This document shows, one piece after another, positions 11,441 to 22,857 of a stretch of 64,000 bases of DNA (the stretch's first letter is position 1; each line of letters starts with the position of its first letter). The notes under the pieces are model-generated. The model saw only the letters and a list, made by a program, of their open reading frames with translations. It did not search any database and was not told the DNA's origin. The translations under genes were made by a program, and so were the position numbers. The stretch is from Ustulina deusta (lineage: Eukaryota; Ascomycota; Sordariomycetes; Xylariales; Xylariaceae): assembly GCA_023159155.1 (NCBI GenBank), contig JAJNNX010000017.1, forward strand, positions 1 to 64,000. Direction: 5' to 3'.

Positions 11441-13248
11441 ATGGCTGGCGGACATAGTTTTCCTATGTAATTAGTGGCGTAAAGCCAATTTGCTACTCTA
11501 TCTAGCGGAACTTCCGCGCTCTTGCCAGATTCCACAGTACCATCCTTGTCAAATATCTGTCTTGGGCCAGTAACATATGTGAACCCTTCTTCTACCTGTT
11601 CAATGCACCAAGAAAATGTCTGTCGAGCTGCTTTCACCGAAAGTTGTTGAATTGCGTTGGCATCGTCTGAATTCAAGGCAGGTATGCGCTCGCCTGTGGA
11701 CCGCCTTGTCTCACGACGCATGTTCGAACTACTCTGCCGTCTAAAGCCAGGATCTCTCCCATCATTGAACAGCCAGGTCCAATGCGAGTACGACCATTCG
11801 TGAGAACACGTGAGGTGTTCTTGCAACTCGAGATCCACGTCCTGGAGTTTCATAGTGCCATAAGGTTGCCATCCGTTGGATGGTCGGTTCGAGTAATCTT
11901 CGCCGCGTGTGTACTCCCGGAAACAATCGTGGCGGAGGCGCCATACATTAGCTCTCGATATACAATTGTCTTGGATATGCGGGCCAGGTGGGTAAGTGTC
12001 CATAAATGAATGGTGTATGCCTGCCCAAGCTGCAGCTTCGGCGTGTTGGCCAAACCAATCCCCGTGCTTTGTCGTAACCAACATCCCATGGTCTCTACTG
12101 CAAAGTGCAGTCCCAAGCCATAAAGGTGAGGACATTTTCGAAGACAGAACTTTGGCAAGCAGCTCATAGTCTTTGCGCCGTATAATAGGTTCTAAGGCAT
12201 TATGTGCAGCCCGGAGTAAGGCTCCCGCTGTATTGCATGCAACACCGGGTTCCCATAGGACACTTTGGAGACAAGAGATATAGGCCGGCCGTGTGAGGCT
12301 GAGCATCATGTAGGAGCCTAAAGCATTAAAACCCGATGGATATCGCGGTTTAAATTTTGGGTGTGCGGGGGCTGTACCGAAGAACGGTCTCGGGAGACAG
12401 ATCCTGCTTAAGTCCGGGGACCAACTGCGCTGGGAAGGTAGGCTGATAGATGCGGCTAATGCGGCGTTACTCTGTTGTCCAAGGCAATACACTTGACAAA
12501 GCCGTTCTAGATAGACTGCAGCCTGACGCGCCGTTGGCCACCTGCGTTTTCGTGCCGATTGTTGTCCACCATTTTGGCGTGCATTTACTATAGCCAGACC
12601 GTCAAGCTGTTCAGGTGCCACCGTCCACGGTAGGCACTCCTTGCGGCCCCGGACCGAAAAGAATGCCTTCGAGGTCGTGATAGCTTTCCACCAGGCAAAT
12701 TCATCTGCTGTAGCATAACTAAGATCTAAGCGCCCACATTTCGGGGGCCCACAGGTGTCTAGCAGATCCTGAGCGCACGGAGAGTTAGCAAACTGCTGCT
12801 CTAGACCGAGACCCTGGCTTTCAGCGAGCCTGGCATTGAAGATGTAAGCCCAGGCGAGAACAAGGAGTACGATTCCATTATTCCGAGTTCCCTCCCATAT
12901 CTCAAAGTTGCCGGACAGAGACAGAGTGCATCGAATGGGAAACCGGGCTCTCAAGTGGATGTCTTGCGTCTTCTCCCTCTTCTGCCGTAGCGAACAACCG
13001 TTATTTGTTCCCAAATTAACCCAATTAGAATACCCTTGTATCTTAGTGGCTTCGGGAGGAATACGAGTTGGCAGCTTAGGAATGCGTACGAGCAGACCTT
13101 TGAGGTCAAACGATTCCTTTGGAAATTCTCCGGGTCGCATCGAGCGCGCGCGCGTCACGGCCGCCTCCCATTGCTCTGTACTTCGACAAAACTCACCACT
13201 CGGGTCTGGGTAATCAATCACCGAGGGCTCAGTGGGAAAACGGCTCAT
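11419..13248 (-). CDS. Uncharacterised 609-aa protein, intronless
   Basis: This single uninterrupted ORF of 610 codons is by far the longest in the window, in normal-composition DNA. The protein is rich in Trp, Arg and Ala. It contains a hydrophobic segment (GIVLLVLAWAYIFNARLAE, about residues 124-142), a WTVAPEQLDGLAIV segment near 205, and many conserved-looking Trp/His motifs toward the C-terminus (SHEWSYSHWTWLFNDGRD). It has no signal peptide and no catalytic motif I can name. It resembles, from memory only, a family of ~600-residue unannotated ascomycete proteins. The ATG overlaps the stop of an upstream minus-strand ORF (ATGA), so the true N-terminus may be longer (see 13245-13590). The in-frame codon eight positions upstream of the ATG is TGA. 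Confidence 0.75.
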   Translation of the reverse strand: MSRFPTEPSVIDYPDPSGEFCRSTEQWEAAVTRARSMRPGEFPKESFDLKGLLVRIPKLPTRIPPEATKIQGYSNWVNLGTNNGCSLRQKREKTQDIHLRARFPIRCTLSLSGNFEIWEGTRNNGIVLLVLAWAYIFNARLAESQGLGLEQQFANSPCAQDLLDTCGPPKCGRLDLSYATADEFAWWKAITTSKAFFSVRGRKECLPWTVAPEQLDGLAIVNARQNGGQQSARKRRWPTARQAAVYLERLCQVYCLGQQSNAALAASISLPSQRSWSPDLSRICLPRPFFGTAPAHPKFKPRYPSGFNALGSYMMLSLTRPAYISCLQSVLWEPGVACNTAGALLRAAHNALEPIIRRKDYELLAKVLSSKMSSPLWLGTALCSRDHGMLVTTKHGDWFGQHAEAAAWAGIHHSFMDTYPPGPHIQDNCISRANVWRLRHDCFREYTRGEDYSNRPSNGWQPYGTMKLQDVDLELQEHLTCSHEWSYSHWTWLFNDGRDPGFRRQSSSNMRRETRRSTGERIPALNSDDANAIQQLSVKAARQTFSWCIEQVEEGFTYVTGPRQIFDKDGTVESGKSAEVPLDRVANWLYATNYIGKLCPPAIQGSSQV

Positions 13249-13590
13249 TCTTCGTATTTCGTCGAGTGAAAATCAGTAATACGAATGCGTCGATAGAAAA
13301 CAGAGGTGGTTGCGTCGTGGATACTGAGCCCTGTTCCTTGGTCGTTATCCGGAGGTCTACCTAGTTGAACGCCTTGCAGCGCGATACGTGATGAAATCAA
13401 AATGTTGCCTAGGGGATGACGTACCGCCGTATTTTTACAAATCTCATATCCGAAGAAATCCCGTTGCAGACAGGCCAGGTGTGGTTCCTCTACACTTTTG
13501 GCGACAAGAGTGTAGCCATAAGAAGATAGGCGGACTTTGAAAAGCACACCGACCGAACCGGAAAGGTACCGTAGCGGGCCAGGGGGGGTC
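13245..13590 (-). pseudogene. Coding fragment upstream of the 609-aa ORF, cut off by AT-rich DNA
   Basis: A minus-strand frame is open from 13646 to the stop at 13245. The credible part starts at about 13590, just after GTTTTTAG, which looks like a splice acceptor. Upstream of it the sequence falls into AT-rich, RIP-like DNA. The product contains YGYTLVAKSVEEPHLACLQR and LGRPPDND and has ordinary codon use. It ends 1 bp out of frame with the 609-aa ORF (overlap ATGA). It may be the N-terminal part of the same protein separated by a frameshift, or an unrelated exon. The 5' end of the gene appears lost or mutated beyond recognition. Confidence 0.4.
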
Positions 13591-13715
13591 CTAAAAACAA
13601 TTCTAGCAAAGGTTAATAGGTATAAAGTATAGCCATTACTCAGCATAATAAATATATTGCTTTTGTATATAAAACCCTTATATTTTTAAAGTCTTTTTTA
13701 TTATAGACCCTATTT

Positions 13716-13800
13716 TAAAATGCAGCTTTTTTTAAGCTATAGTTTTTTTTAAGCTGCAATTTTTTTTGAGGTATAATTTCTTTTAAGCTATAACCTCTTT
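13716..13800. repeat. Degenerate tandem repeat, AAGCTRYAR + T-run units
   Basis: About four imperfect units of 20-25 bp combine AAGCTATAG or AAGCTGCAA with a run of T. They lie between island 1 and gypsy-1 copy B. Confidence 0.5.
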
Positions 13801-13961
13801 TATTTAATATATAGCTTTTTTTTAGATATATTTCTTTTTAGCCTAACACTAATTCAAAAGCTTATATTATAAGCTATAAGTATATATTTAGCAAAGGCTA
13901 CAAAATTTTCCGCTAAAGTCATAAACTACAAAGCTATTACACTAATATTCCTAGTATTCAA

Positions 13962-14108
13962 GGTAGTAGTAGTGTAAGTAGTGTAAGTAGTGTAAGTAGT
14001 GTAGGTAGTATAGGTAGTATAGGTAGTATAGGTAGTATAGGTAGTATAGGTAGTATAGGTAGTATTGGTGGTGTAAGCAGTATAGGTAGTATAAGTAGTA
14101 TAGGTAGG
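13962..14108. repeat. 9-bp minisatellite (GTAGTGTAA / GTAGTATAG)
   Basis: About 16 tandem units of 9 bp run with a gradient. The left units are mostly GTAGTGTAA and the right ones GTAGTATAG. They end in a GT/GG-rich tail (GGTGGCAGGTAGCAGGG) at 14107-14145. All frames are open because the unit is a multiple of three, so the ORFs over it are artefacts. The G-rich strand has kept its G bases although it lies between RIP-mutated blocks. Confidence 0.85.
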
Positions 14109-14199
14109 TGGCAGGTAGCAGGGTAGGTAGTAGGTAGGGTAGGGCCCCAAGGCAAATAGCATAAGGGTACCAGGAACTATTACTAGAAGTGGCAATTAT

Positions 14200-14289
14200 T
14201 TTCAGCGAAATCTATTTTCAATAACAATTCTTTTAAATAATAAACATGATTTTTAGCAGAATCCATTTTTAATAATAATTCATAATTAA
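14200..14289. repeat. Short imperfect duplication next to copy B
   Basis: Two imperfect ~35-bp units of the form ATTTTCAGCGAAATCTATTTTC, then ATTTTTAGCAGAATCCATTTTT, are followed by AATAAYAATTC. They lie directly left of gypsy-1 copy B. Confidence 0.4.
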
Positions 14290-17200
14290 TGTTACGATCA
14301 GTTAAGTAAAGCTTTTATAGCTAGTTTATTAATACTATAAACAAAGACTTTAAGCTAAAAAAAAAAAAGAAGAAAGTTAGAGTTTATAGGGTAAATAGAT
14401 ATAAACTCTATATATATAGCTGCAAAGTTATAGGTTAGTCTATATATAGATTTTATTATTTTATTACTATATAGGTCTAAAGTTCTTACAAGTTTTGCTA
14501 AAACTATACTAATTATTATTATTTTTTTTAAAACTAAAAGTTTAAATATAATTTTAATTTAAAATTATTAATAATATTAAGTTTATATAGTTTTTTTATA
14601 TTATACTGCTTTATTATTGTTTTTATAATTGTTTATAAATTTATTAGCTATTATTATATAAATCTATTTTTATAATCTTATAAAAGGTCTAAAAGCTTTT
14701 TGATAAGTTTTATAAAATTAGTTAAGCTTAATTAATATATTTTAAAAATTTTAAGCTATATATTAAATATTATTAGAATTATAGCTTTTTTAAGCAACCT
14801 AATATTATAGCTTTTTATTTTTTTTATATATTTTTAATTATTTAATTTATTTAATTTTAAATTTTGTTTTATTATTAATATTTTTAGCTAAAAGTAATAA
14901 TTAGATTTTTTAAAATAAAAAATTATTATTTATTTTTTATAATTAGTTAATATAAAATAAGTTTTTTATTTTATAAAAATTAAATAAATTAAAAATATAG
15001 CTAAATTTTTGTTTTTTTAAAATTTTAAAAAGTTTAACTAATAATAAATCTAATCTAGTAATTAGTACTTATATTATAAAGCTTTTTTTTTTTAAAAAAA
15101 CTTTATTTTTTATTTTAAAATTTATTAAGCGTTTTTTTTTGTTAGTTTATAGTTTGTATTGTTTTTACGTAAGAATTGCTATATTATATGCTATTTTTTA
15201 AACATTTTAAGTTTAATAAACTAGTTTAAGCGTTTATTGCTTAATATTAAAATTTATAATAGTTTTATTAATATTTATTATTAAAAGATTTTATGTTTTA
15301 ATTTTTATTATTATTTTTAGTAATAATATATTAATTAATAAATATTATAAAAATTATATATAAAGTCTAAAATAAAAAAATAAATACTTTAATTATTTTA
15401 ATATTTATTAATATAAAAACAAAATTATTAGTTTAGTTTTTAATTAGTTAATTTTATTGCTTTTTAGATTTAAAAATAGTAAATATTACTAAAGCAATGC
15501 TTAATATTTATAAAATTATTAATTATTACTATAAATTTAAAAATAAACAGTTTTATATTATTTAATATTTATATATTTAATATACTAAAATATCTATATA
15601 AATTTTTATAATATTATATAACTAATAATTTTATAATATATATTTTTTTATTAAATAAAATTATAATTAAATAATTAAACTTATTTATAAATATTTATAT
15701 ATAGTTATAATTTTATTAGTTAAATAATATATTTTTATTATTTATTATTATATATTATTATATTATAGCTAACATAAATAATAAATAAATAAAAACTAAA
15801 AGTTTTGTTTTATAATATTTTGTTTTTTTTATCATTATATTTTAAATAAAATTAATAATATTTTTGTTTCAATATTTTGATTATTTTATATTAATTTTAG
15901 TATATAATAATTAAAAATATATAAACTTTTTAAATTAAAGCTATATAAAAAAAAATAGTTTTATTTAAAATAATTTTAAATATATATAATTTTTTGTTTT
16001 TATTTTTTAGATTTTATAATTAGTTTTTTTATTTAATTAGGTTTATTAGGTCAGCTTTTTAGAAAATATTAAATAAAAAGTCTATAGTTAATATAAAACT
16101 TAGTATTTTATTAAGCAGGACTAATATTATTATTTATTTTTTAGTTTTTTTAGTTTTAATTATAAAAGATTTAACTATTTTTTTTAATAAAATATTAACT
16201 ATTATATTTTTTTGTTTTAGTTAATATTAAAAAATAATATTAAAAGTTAATAAAAAATTAGCTTAATATATTTATTTAAAAAATATAATAAAGCTTAATA
16301 ATTAGTTATTATAAAAAATTTAGTTTTAAAAAATTTTAAATAATAATATTTTAAAGTTTATATTACTATTAAAAGTTTATAGTTTTAAATAAAATAAATT
16401 TGTTTAATTAATATTATTATTTTAAAAAAATATTTTATAAATTTTCAATTTATATTTTTTTATTGCTATTAAATAATTGTTTTAATTATATTATATAAAA
16501 TATTTATTTTTATTTATATTAGTTAGCCGGGCCTAAAAAAAGCTAAAATAAATATTTTATATACTAATAGTTTTATATATTTAAAAGTTTGTTTTTGTTT
16601 TAGTTTTATTATAAATAACTTATTTTTTTTTAATAATTAATTTAAAAAAAAAATAATTTTACTAATATAATAAATAAATATATAAATATAATTATAAAAC
16701 TTAAAAAATAACTAGATTAATTTAATATTTTTAAAATTATTAAAATTTTAATTTAAAATTATTTAGATTTTTATAAAATTAATTTTTATTTTTATTTTAG
16801 TTTTTATAATTATTTTTAAATAATTAATAATAAATATATTAAAATAAAACTTTTTAATATTTTTTTAATATTTAGCTTAATATAAATAATAGATTATTTT
16901 TTTATAATAAGTTTAATACTATTTTTTAGTTTTAAAATAAATTAAAATATTGTTTATATAAATATTTATAAACTTATTTAAAAGTTTTTAAATTGATATA
17001 TTAATAAAAGCTTGCTATTAAATAGGTTTTATTTTTAAACTAAATAATAAAACTTTTTATTAAAATATTTTTTTATAAATTTAAAAAAAAAATAATATAA
17101 TTTTATAATTAATAGTAATTAATAAAAATTTTTAATAATATTTAGTTTTATAAAATAAATAATATTATAATAATTAAATATAATATTATTAATATTTAAA

Positions 17201-19918
17201 ACTAATATAATTTAGTTTTTTAAATATATATTTTTTTATTAATAATTAATTATAAACTTATATTTAATTAATTTAAATTTATATTTTATTTAATAAAGTT
17301 TATAACTAATAATTTATTTATAAACTTTTTTTTAAATAAAATAAACTATATAAATATTTAATATTAATAAAACTTAAAAATATATTTTTTATTATTAAGT
17401 TTTAATATTATATTAAATTTTAGTTAAAATAATAATAAAGTTTTAAATTTTTTTTTTAAAAAGAATTTTTTTAAATATAATAATTAAAAAAACAAAAAAT
17501 TTTATATTAACTTAATATATTTAAAGGTTTTTCTTTTTAAAAATAAAATCGGTTTATTATTAAAAGTTTTTTAAAGTACTACTTAATTAATTTAAATTTA
17601 TTTTTTTTATAAAATATCAATTATTTTTAAATTTTTTTTAAATAGTTTAGTATAGTTATTTTTAATTATTATAAATTTAATTATAATAAATTTTTTTAAA
17701 GTTTTTTTAGCTAGTTATTTTTATTTATTTTAATAAAAATAATTTTAAAAGTTTTATATAATTTTTTTAACAATAGTTTAGTTTTTTTTTTTCAGAAATT
17801 ATTATATATACTTTTTTTGTTTTAAGTTTAAAAGTTCTAGGTTTTTTTGTTTTTTTTTTTTTAGTTTTAGTTATTTTTAAAATAATTATTTTCTTTTTAA
17901 AAAGTTATTTTAATATTTAATTATATTAATTACTATTTTTTTGTATTTTTAAATTTATATTTTATTATTTATAATTAAAAAGTTTAATTATAATTATTAG
18001 CAAAAATTAAACTAATAAAAATAAATTATTTAATTAAATTAATTATTATTTTTAAGTTTTTATTAAAATATTTTGTTTTATTAACTATTTAATATTAATA
18101 ATAATATTATAACTAAAATTAATAATTTAAAATATTTAATTTTTAAATTATTAATTATTAATTTTTATAATATATATTAAATATTTATAAACTTTATTAA
18201 TTATTTTATTTTTAATTAAAATAAATAAAAAAACTAATAAAAAAAGTTTTATTAATTTTATTAATTTTTTACATTAAATAAACTATTAAAGCTATTTTTA
18301 TTATAGACTTTTTTTACTAGCTAAATATTTAAAACTTTAAACTTCTAGTTAAAATAATTAACTAATAAATATTTTTTTTTATTATAAATAAAATAAGTTT
18401 TATTATTTTAATAAGTTTTTTTTTTTTTATTGTTAATATTTATTTTAATTATTTTAACATAAATATTTTAAAACTTTTAAAATTAACTAAAAATTTAATC
18501 ATTTAAATTAGATTTTTATTTAATTAAACTAATAAATTTAGTTTATTAATAAATAATTTTATAAAAAATATTTAAATTTATAAAAACTTTTTATAAATTG
18601 TTTTTTTAATTTAAATAAAAATAGTTTTATAATTTATATTTTTATTATAATTTAATAAATTAATATTTTTATTAGTTTTATATATATAAATTTAAAATAT
18701 TTTATAAATAATAATTATTTAATTAAAATTATAATAAATGATTAATAAAGCTTAAATTATTTTAGTAATATTATTAAATAATTTTTTAATTAAATAAAAA
18801 TATATTTTTATTAATTTTTTAATATATTTTTTTAATTAATTTATAATATATTAAAATTAGCTATTTTTAGTTCAAACCATAGTAATATTTTTATTTAGTT
18901 TTTTTATTAATTTATAAACCTAATTATTAAATAAAGCTTTATTTTTTATAAATTTATTAAAATTAGCTTTTTATATTAAAAAATAAACTAATAAAACAAA
19001 AAATAAATAAAGCAATAAAACTAAAAAATTTAAAATTAATATTTTTAAATATATTTTTTATTATTAAATTATAGTTATTTTTTAAAAATATTAAAATAAA
19101 CATATTAAAAAATTAATTTTTTATTTTTTTTATTTATTAAAAAAGTTTTATTAAAACTAATATAAAATTATAAGCTTATATAGTTATAATATTTATTAAT
19201 ATATTTTTAAATATATTATTTATTTTACATTATTTTAGTTCTAGTTTAAATTTTATTTTTTTAAGTTTTATTTTTTTATTTTTTTTAGATTTTTTTTTAA
19301 ATATTAGTTTGCTTAAAATATTTATAAAAAAATTTAATACTTAAATTTTTTTTTTTTATAAAATTTTTTTTTTTAAATTATTTAATAATAAAAAGCTAGC
19401 TATATTTAAAAATTAAAGTTATTTTAATTATTTAAAAACTATAAATAAAATAAAAATATTTAAAGTTAAATTTTTTATAAATTATTAATTTTTAAATAAT
19501 ATAAAAATTAAAAGTTTTATTAAAATGATATTAAAATTAAACTTATATTATAAAATATATAATTTTTTATATTAAATATATAATTAAAAAAAAAGTTTAT
19601 TTATATTTTACTAATTATAATAAAATAAAAAATATATATTTATTAAATATTTATTAATAAATAATTAGTAAGCTTAAAATAGTATTATAATTAATTAAGT
19701 AAAATTTTTATAGCTAGTTTATTAATATTATAAATAAAGATTTTAAGCTTAAAAAAAAATAAAAAAATAAAATAAATAAAGTTTATAAAATAAATAGATA
19801 TAGATTTTATATATATAGCTATAGAGTTATAGGTTAGTCCGTGCATAGATTTTTTATTTTATTGCTATATAGGTCTAGAGTTTTTGCAGGTTTTGCCAAG
19901 ACTATATTAACTATTATA
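14290..19918 (-). mobile_element. Gypsy-1 LTR retrotransposon, copy B
   Basis: A 5629-bp element lies between perfect ATTAA target duplications (14285-14289 and 19919-19923). LTRs are at 14290 to about 14520 and 19683-19918. It aligns along its whole length to copy A, including the short conserved word GCCGGGCCTAAAAAA near 16526. The coding strand is minus by homology with copy D. It is fully RIP-like, with no ORF. Confidence 0.9.
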
Positions 19919-20047
19919 ATTAATTAATAATTAGTAATAAATAATAAATATTATTTTTTATTTAATAGCTTTTTAGCCCTGCATAAATATTGCATGTCTT
20001 TTTACCTAACATAATTTTGAACCTTGAAAATCATTCCTAGAAATCAT

Positions 20048-20108
20048 TTTCTAGAACCCCCCTGACCCGGTACGGTAAAGTGGCATTGCGTCCTTGGCCA
20101 CTGTGCCA
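20048..20108 (-). promoter_or_regulatory. tRNA-like Pol III promoter remnant (SINE or tRNA relic)
   Basis: On the minus strand, TGGCACAGTGG (20098-20108) fits the eukaryotic tRNA A-box consensus TGGCNNAGTGG exactly. GGTTCTAGAAA 39 bp downstream (20048-20058) is a partial B box, with its last part diverged from GGTTCGANNCC. I could not fold a complete cloverleaf, so this is more likely a tRNA-derived SINE or decayed tRNA than a working tRNA gene. It lies between gypsy-1 copy B and the start of the 20273 gene, in its presumed promoter. Confidence 0.4.
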
Positions 20109-20272
20109 CACCACTAGCCACAAAATTGGGTGGAGAACGTGGGTGGATTTATGCCCGACGCAAAACCCCTCACGTGGAAGGGTTGCGAGTATGCATACCA
20201 CACTTTGAGAAGGCCTGTCTGAAGGTTTTATTTTGCTGTGATTTCGAATCACGACAGTAAGGTCCCAAATCC

Positions 20273-21070
20273 ATGGCTTCAGCGTCGGTCGAAGGCATTC
20301 TCCGTGCTATCGCAGAAAAGGGATTTTGGAAACTTGACGATCCAGCCATTGGGAGCCGTGTTGATGGTATTGTTAACTCTGGCTTCCATATCAAGACGGT
20401 GGACGGCCTGGAACTGTGCGAAGCCTCGACCTTTAGCAACCAAGTAAGCGACTTATTAACTCCATGGACGATGATTAGCTAAGGCATCGTAGTACGTTCG
20501 AGATGTAATCGACGCCTCCTTCGGAGAATCTGTATTAGGTTTCTACAAAGTGTACGGCCAAACCAAGTTGGATCACTGCATTCAGAACAAATCCGCCAAG
20601 AAAAATGCGATATCGATCCTCGTGGTCCATACATGCTCGAGCGGATCAGAACTAATGATACATGAATCCTCGCATCTCTACTACTTAAATGCAACAGATG
20701 CACCGAATGGCTTGTTAGCGATACCCAAGGACAGACTTGAACAACCGGGGATTATTCATACGCTAGTGCAGTTAGAGCACGGCGGCATGTAAGAAGCCAC
20801 CTCAATAGCTACTGTGTATTCTGACCGCATTATAGCATTTTATCGGACAGCCGACTCGGCTGGAGGGTTCTGAAAGGCATGACAGTCTTGCTCGGAGAAA
20901 TGGATAGTCACGAAGCTATGCATTGGGTTGCAATGCCGTGGCCCTCGCTCCCGGCCCTCCTAGCCAAGGTTGCCGAGATGGACAGCAAGAGCAAGAGTTT
21001 CAGCAGAAACTTCAAGTGGGAGTCGACAGTTCAGGAAACAAATCCGCAATTATCGAGCGCTAAGCAATAG
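20273..21070 (+). CDS. Three-exon gene, uncharacterised fungal protein (233 aa)
   Basis: Exons are 20273-20443, 20493-20788 and 20836-21070. The introns are 49 nt (GTAAGC..CGTAG) and 47 nt (GTAAGA..TATAG, with a CTGAC branch). Phases are 0 and 2 and the whole frame stays open, which strongly supports the model. The ATG has good context (AATCCATGG). The N-terminus is helical (SVEGILRAIAEKGFWKLDD). Exon 2 has alternating hydrophobic segments (AISILVVHTCSSGSELMIHE), and exon 3 begins IILSDSRLGWRVLKG. The strand-rich middle followed by a GGI-x-LSDSRLGW motif resembles, from memory, fungal cupin/double-stranded beta-helix proteins of unknown role. I see no certain metal-binding triad, so no activity is claimed. 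It converges on the zinc-finger gene with 34 bp between stops. Confidence 0.7.
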
Positions 21071-21104
21071 GAAGACCCCGACGTAATATAGCGAATATGG
21101 ATGT

Positions 21105-22486
21105 TCAAATAGAGAAATTTCCCCCTTGTTCATAGCTGGCGATTGCGACCGTAGACGGGGACCGACTTCCATCCCCGAGTGAACTGTCGGCGAGTAAATG
21201 AGGAGCGGACGTAGGATTCGATGGTTCCTTACGAGGTATCAGGCATGATGCAGGGAAGGTGGTTTGCGCAACAATCGAGCCGCGCAAAGACTCGTCAGAG
21301 TACTGAACAGTCGAGGGTATAAACTGAGGGTATGTCCTGTTATAAGGATCGTTAATAGCGTACCGAGACGAGAATAGAGCATCTTCAGGAACAGAAGCAT
21401 CGAAAGGGTCGTCGACGGTGTATCGAGACGAGAATGGGGCACGGTCGGGAACTGAAGCGTCGAAAGACTCATCCACCGGGACAGAAACTAGAGTTTGCTG
21501 CGGGGCTGACCTGTCAGAATCGATAGTCGCCAACGCACCAGTTAGGTGCCCCGGCATATCAGCGACGTAGTGTCCGTTTGTGTCGCCTTCGTGGTTCTTT
21601 GAAGGGTGCAGAGATGGTTGTGTAGACGATGCCGGATAGTCAGCTAGCGACTGGCCGCTATCTGTCACATGTGTTAAATTATTGAGCTCAATGTTCTTCT
21701 GGTACAACTACCTGATATGAGAGTTACTGGGCTTGGGTTTCGCACGATGGCTGCAGTCCTATGTCTCTCCTGCCCAGAGACTCTGATTTTGTGGGTTTCT
21801 GTCGATTCGGCTTCTACACCTCGACGCCGCTTTCCACCATGATTGACTTGACCTGTATTTAGATATTGGCCCAGCAGATGCTTAACGTCGATTAACCGGC
21901 TGTCCCGTCGCCTCGACGCTTTAGTTTCGAGGTCGGAGCTGTGAAAATTCTTTTTCGTTTTACACGCGTCAAAGTGGGCCACATATTTTCGAGCATTCGG
22001 CGTCGGAAGTTGGCAAAATGAGCATTTCTCGTCCTCCAAGTCAACGTCTAATGAAGGTTATTCACTATCAGTGCTTTAAACGGCAGGGGATATTACGCAT
22101 TTCGAAATGCCTCATCAGGTTATGCCGCCTAGAATACGAAATTTGCTTGATTGAACAATCCGGATGCGGGCATTTTAGTTGCGCGCCTTCAGTCCCAGGT
22201 GCGTTTTCACTACCATCAATATCCTCGAATGTACTTCTAAAACTCTCTGGCTCGTGGTTTTCATGCGGGGTCCGCTGAGAGGTATGGGGTTGACATAGCT
22301 TGAAGTCGGCTAATGTTCGTTGAGTTCGGCTCGAGATAAAAGTCAGCAGTAGTGATAATCATTCGCTGGTCGCAATTGACTGACACAGAAGTCATCCAGT
22401 TCCTCAAGAATGCTGCTTAGGAAGCCGATGATCCTAGAGTTAACCAAACACGTTTCGCATTCTAGTGATGGTTCCCGGGTTGCCAT
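21105..22486 (-). CDS. Two-finger zinc-finger protein, probable DNA-binding regulator (403 aa, four exons)
   Basis: Exons on the minus strand are 22381-22486, 22097-22309, 21712-22047 and 21105-21661. The introns are 71, 49 and 50 nt, and all phases close without a stop. Finger 1 (residues ~82-107) has Cys82, Cys87, His103 and His107 with the typical RRHNLMRH helix. Finger 2 (115-135) is C-x2-C-x12-H-x3-C. Intron 2 falls exactly between them, inside His107. A basic region follows (KASRRRDSR, GGKRRRG), probably nuclear localisation. The C-terminal half is Ser/Pro/Asp-rich, likely disordered, with two consecutive 20-residue repeats (282-301 and 302-321; shared FDASVP and FSSRY). The first intron, with donor GTCAAT, is the weakest; exon 1 (MATREPSLECETC) could instead be a separate small ORF ending at TGA. 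A transcription-regulator role is inferred from the fingers only. Confidence 0.68.
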
Positions 22487-22857
22487 GACTTCTAGTTGGA
22501 TATGGTTCTAGCAGGATGGCCAGGCGGTCCATTAGATTTCCATACATTACTTCGTAATCACGCCCTTTCGTATTACGACAACTTCTACGAGTTAGTTTTG
22601 TCACGTGCTCCAATAGATTGTCGCCACATGAGTGCGGCTAATATCGGGAGTAATTCCAGATTGCTACTACGGGCCATACTTAACCCACCATGAGAACCTC
22701 ACGAAGTCGCCGTCTCTTCCCTCAACAACCCACGAAACCCTCGCGCACTATCGTCAGCAACCTCGTACGTTAAATTCTCTCAGCATCGACAAGTAACTTA
22801 GTAACCAAGCATGTAGGAATTCTCAAAAAAAGACATTTCCGCCAAGAAAGTCCAAAC

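Noticed and set aside
13926..14195. Minus-strand ORFs rich in Thr-Tyr-Thr or Ile-Leu-Pro
   Set aside because: They are translations of the 9-bp minisatellite, which is open in several frames because the unit is a multiple of three.
22502..22693. 63-codon plus-strand ORF between the zinc-finger gene and the CxxCxGxG ORF
   Set aside because: It has an ATG but no motif, and it lies in the shared upstream region of two divergent genes; nothing distinguishes it from chance.
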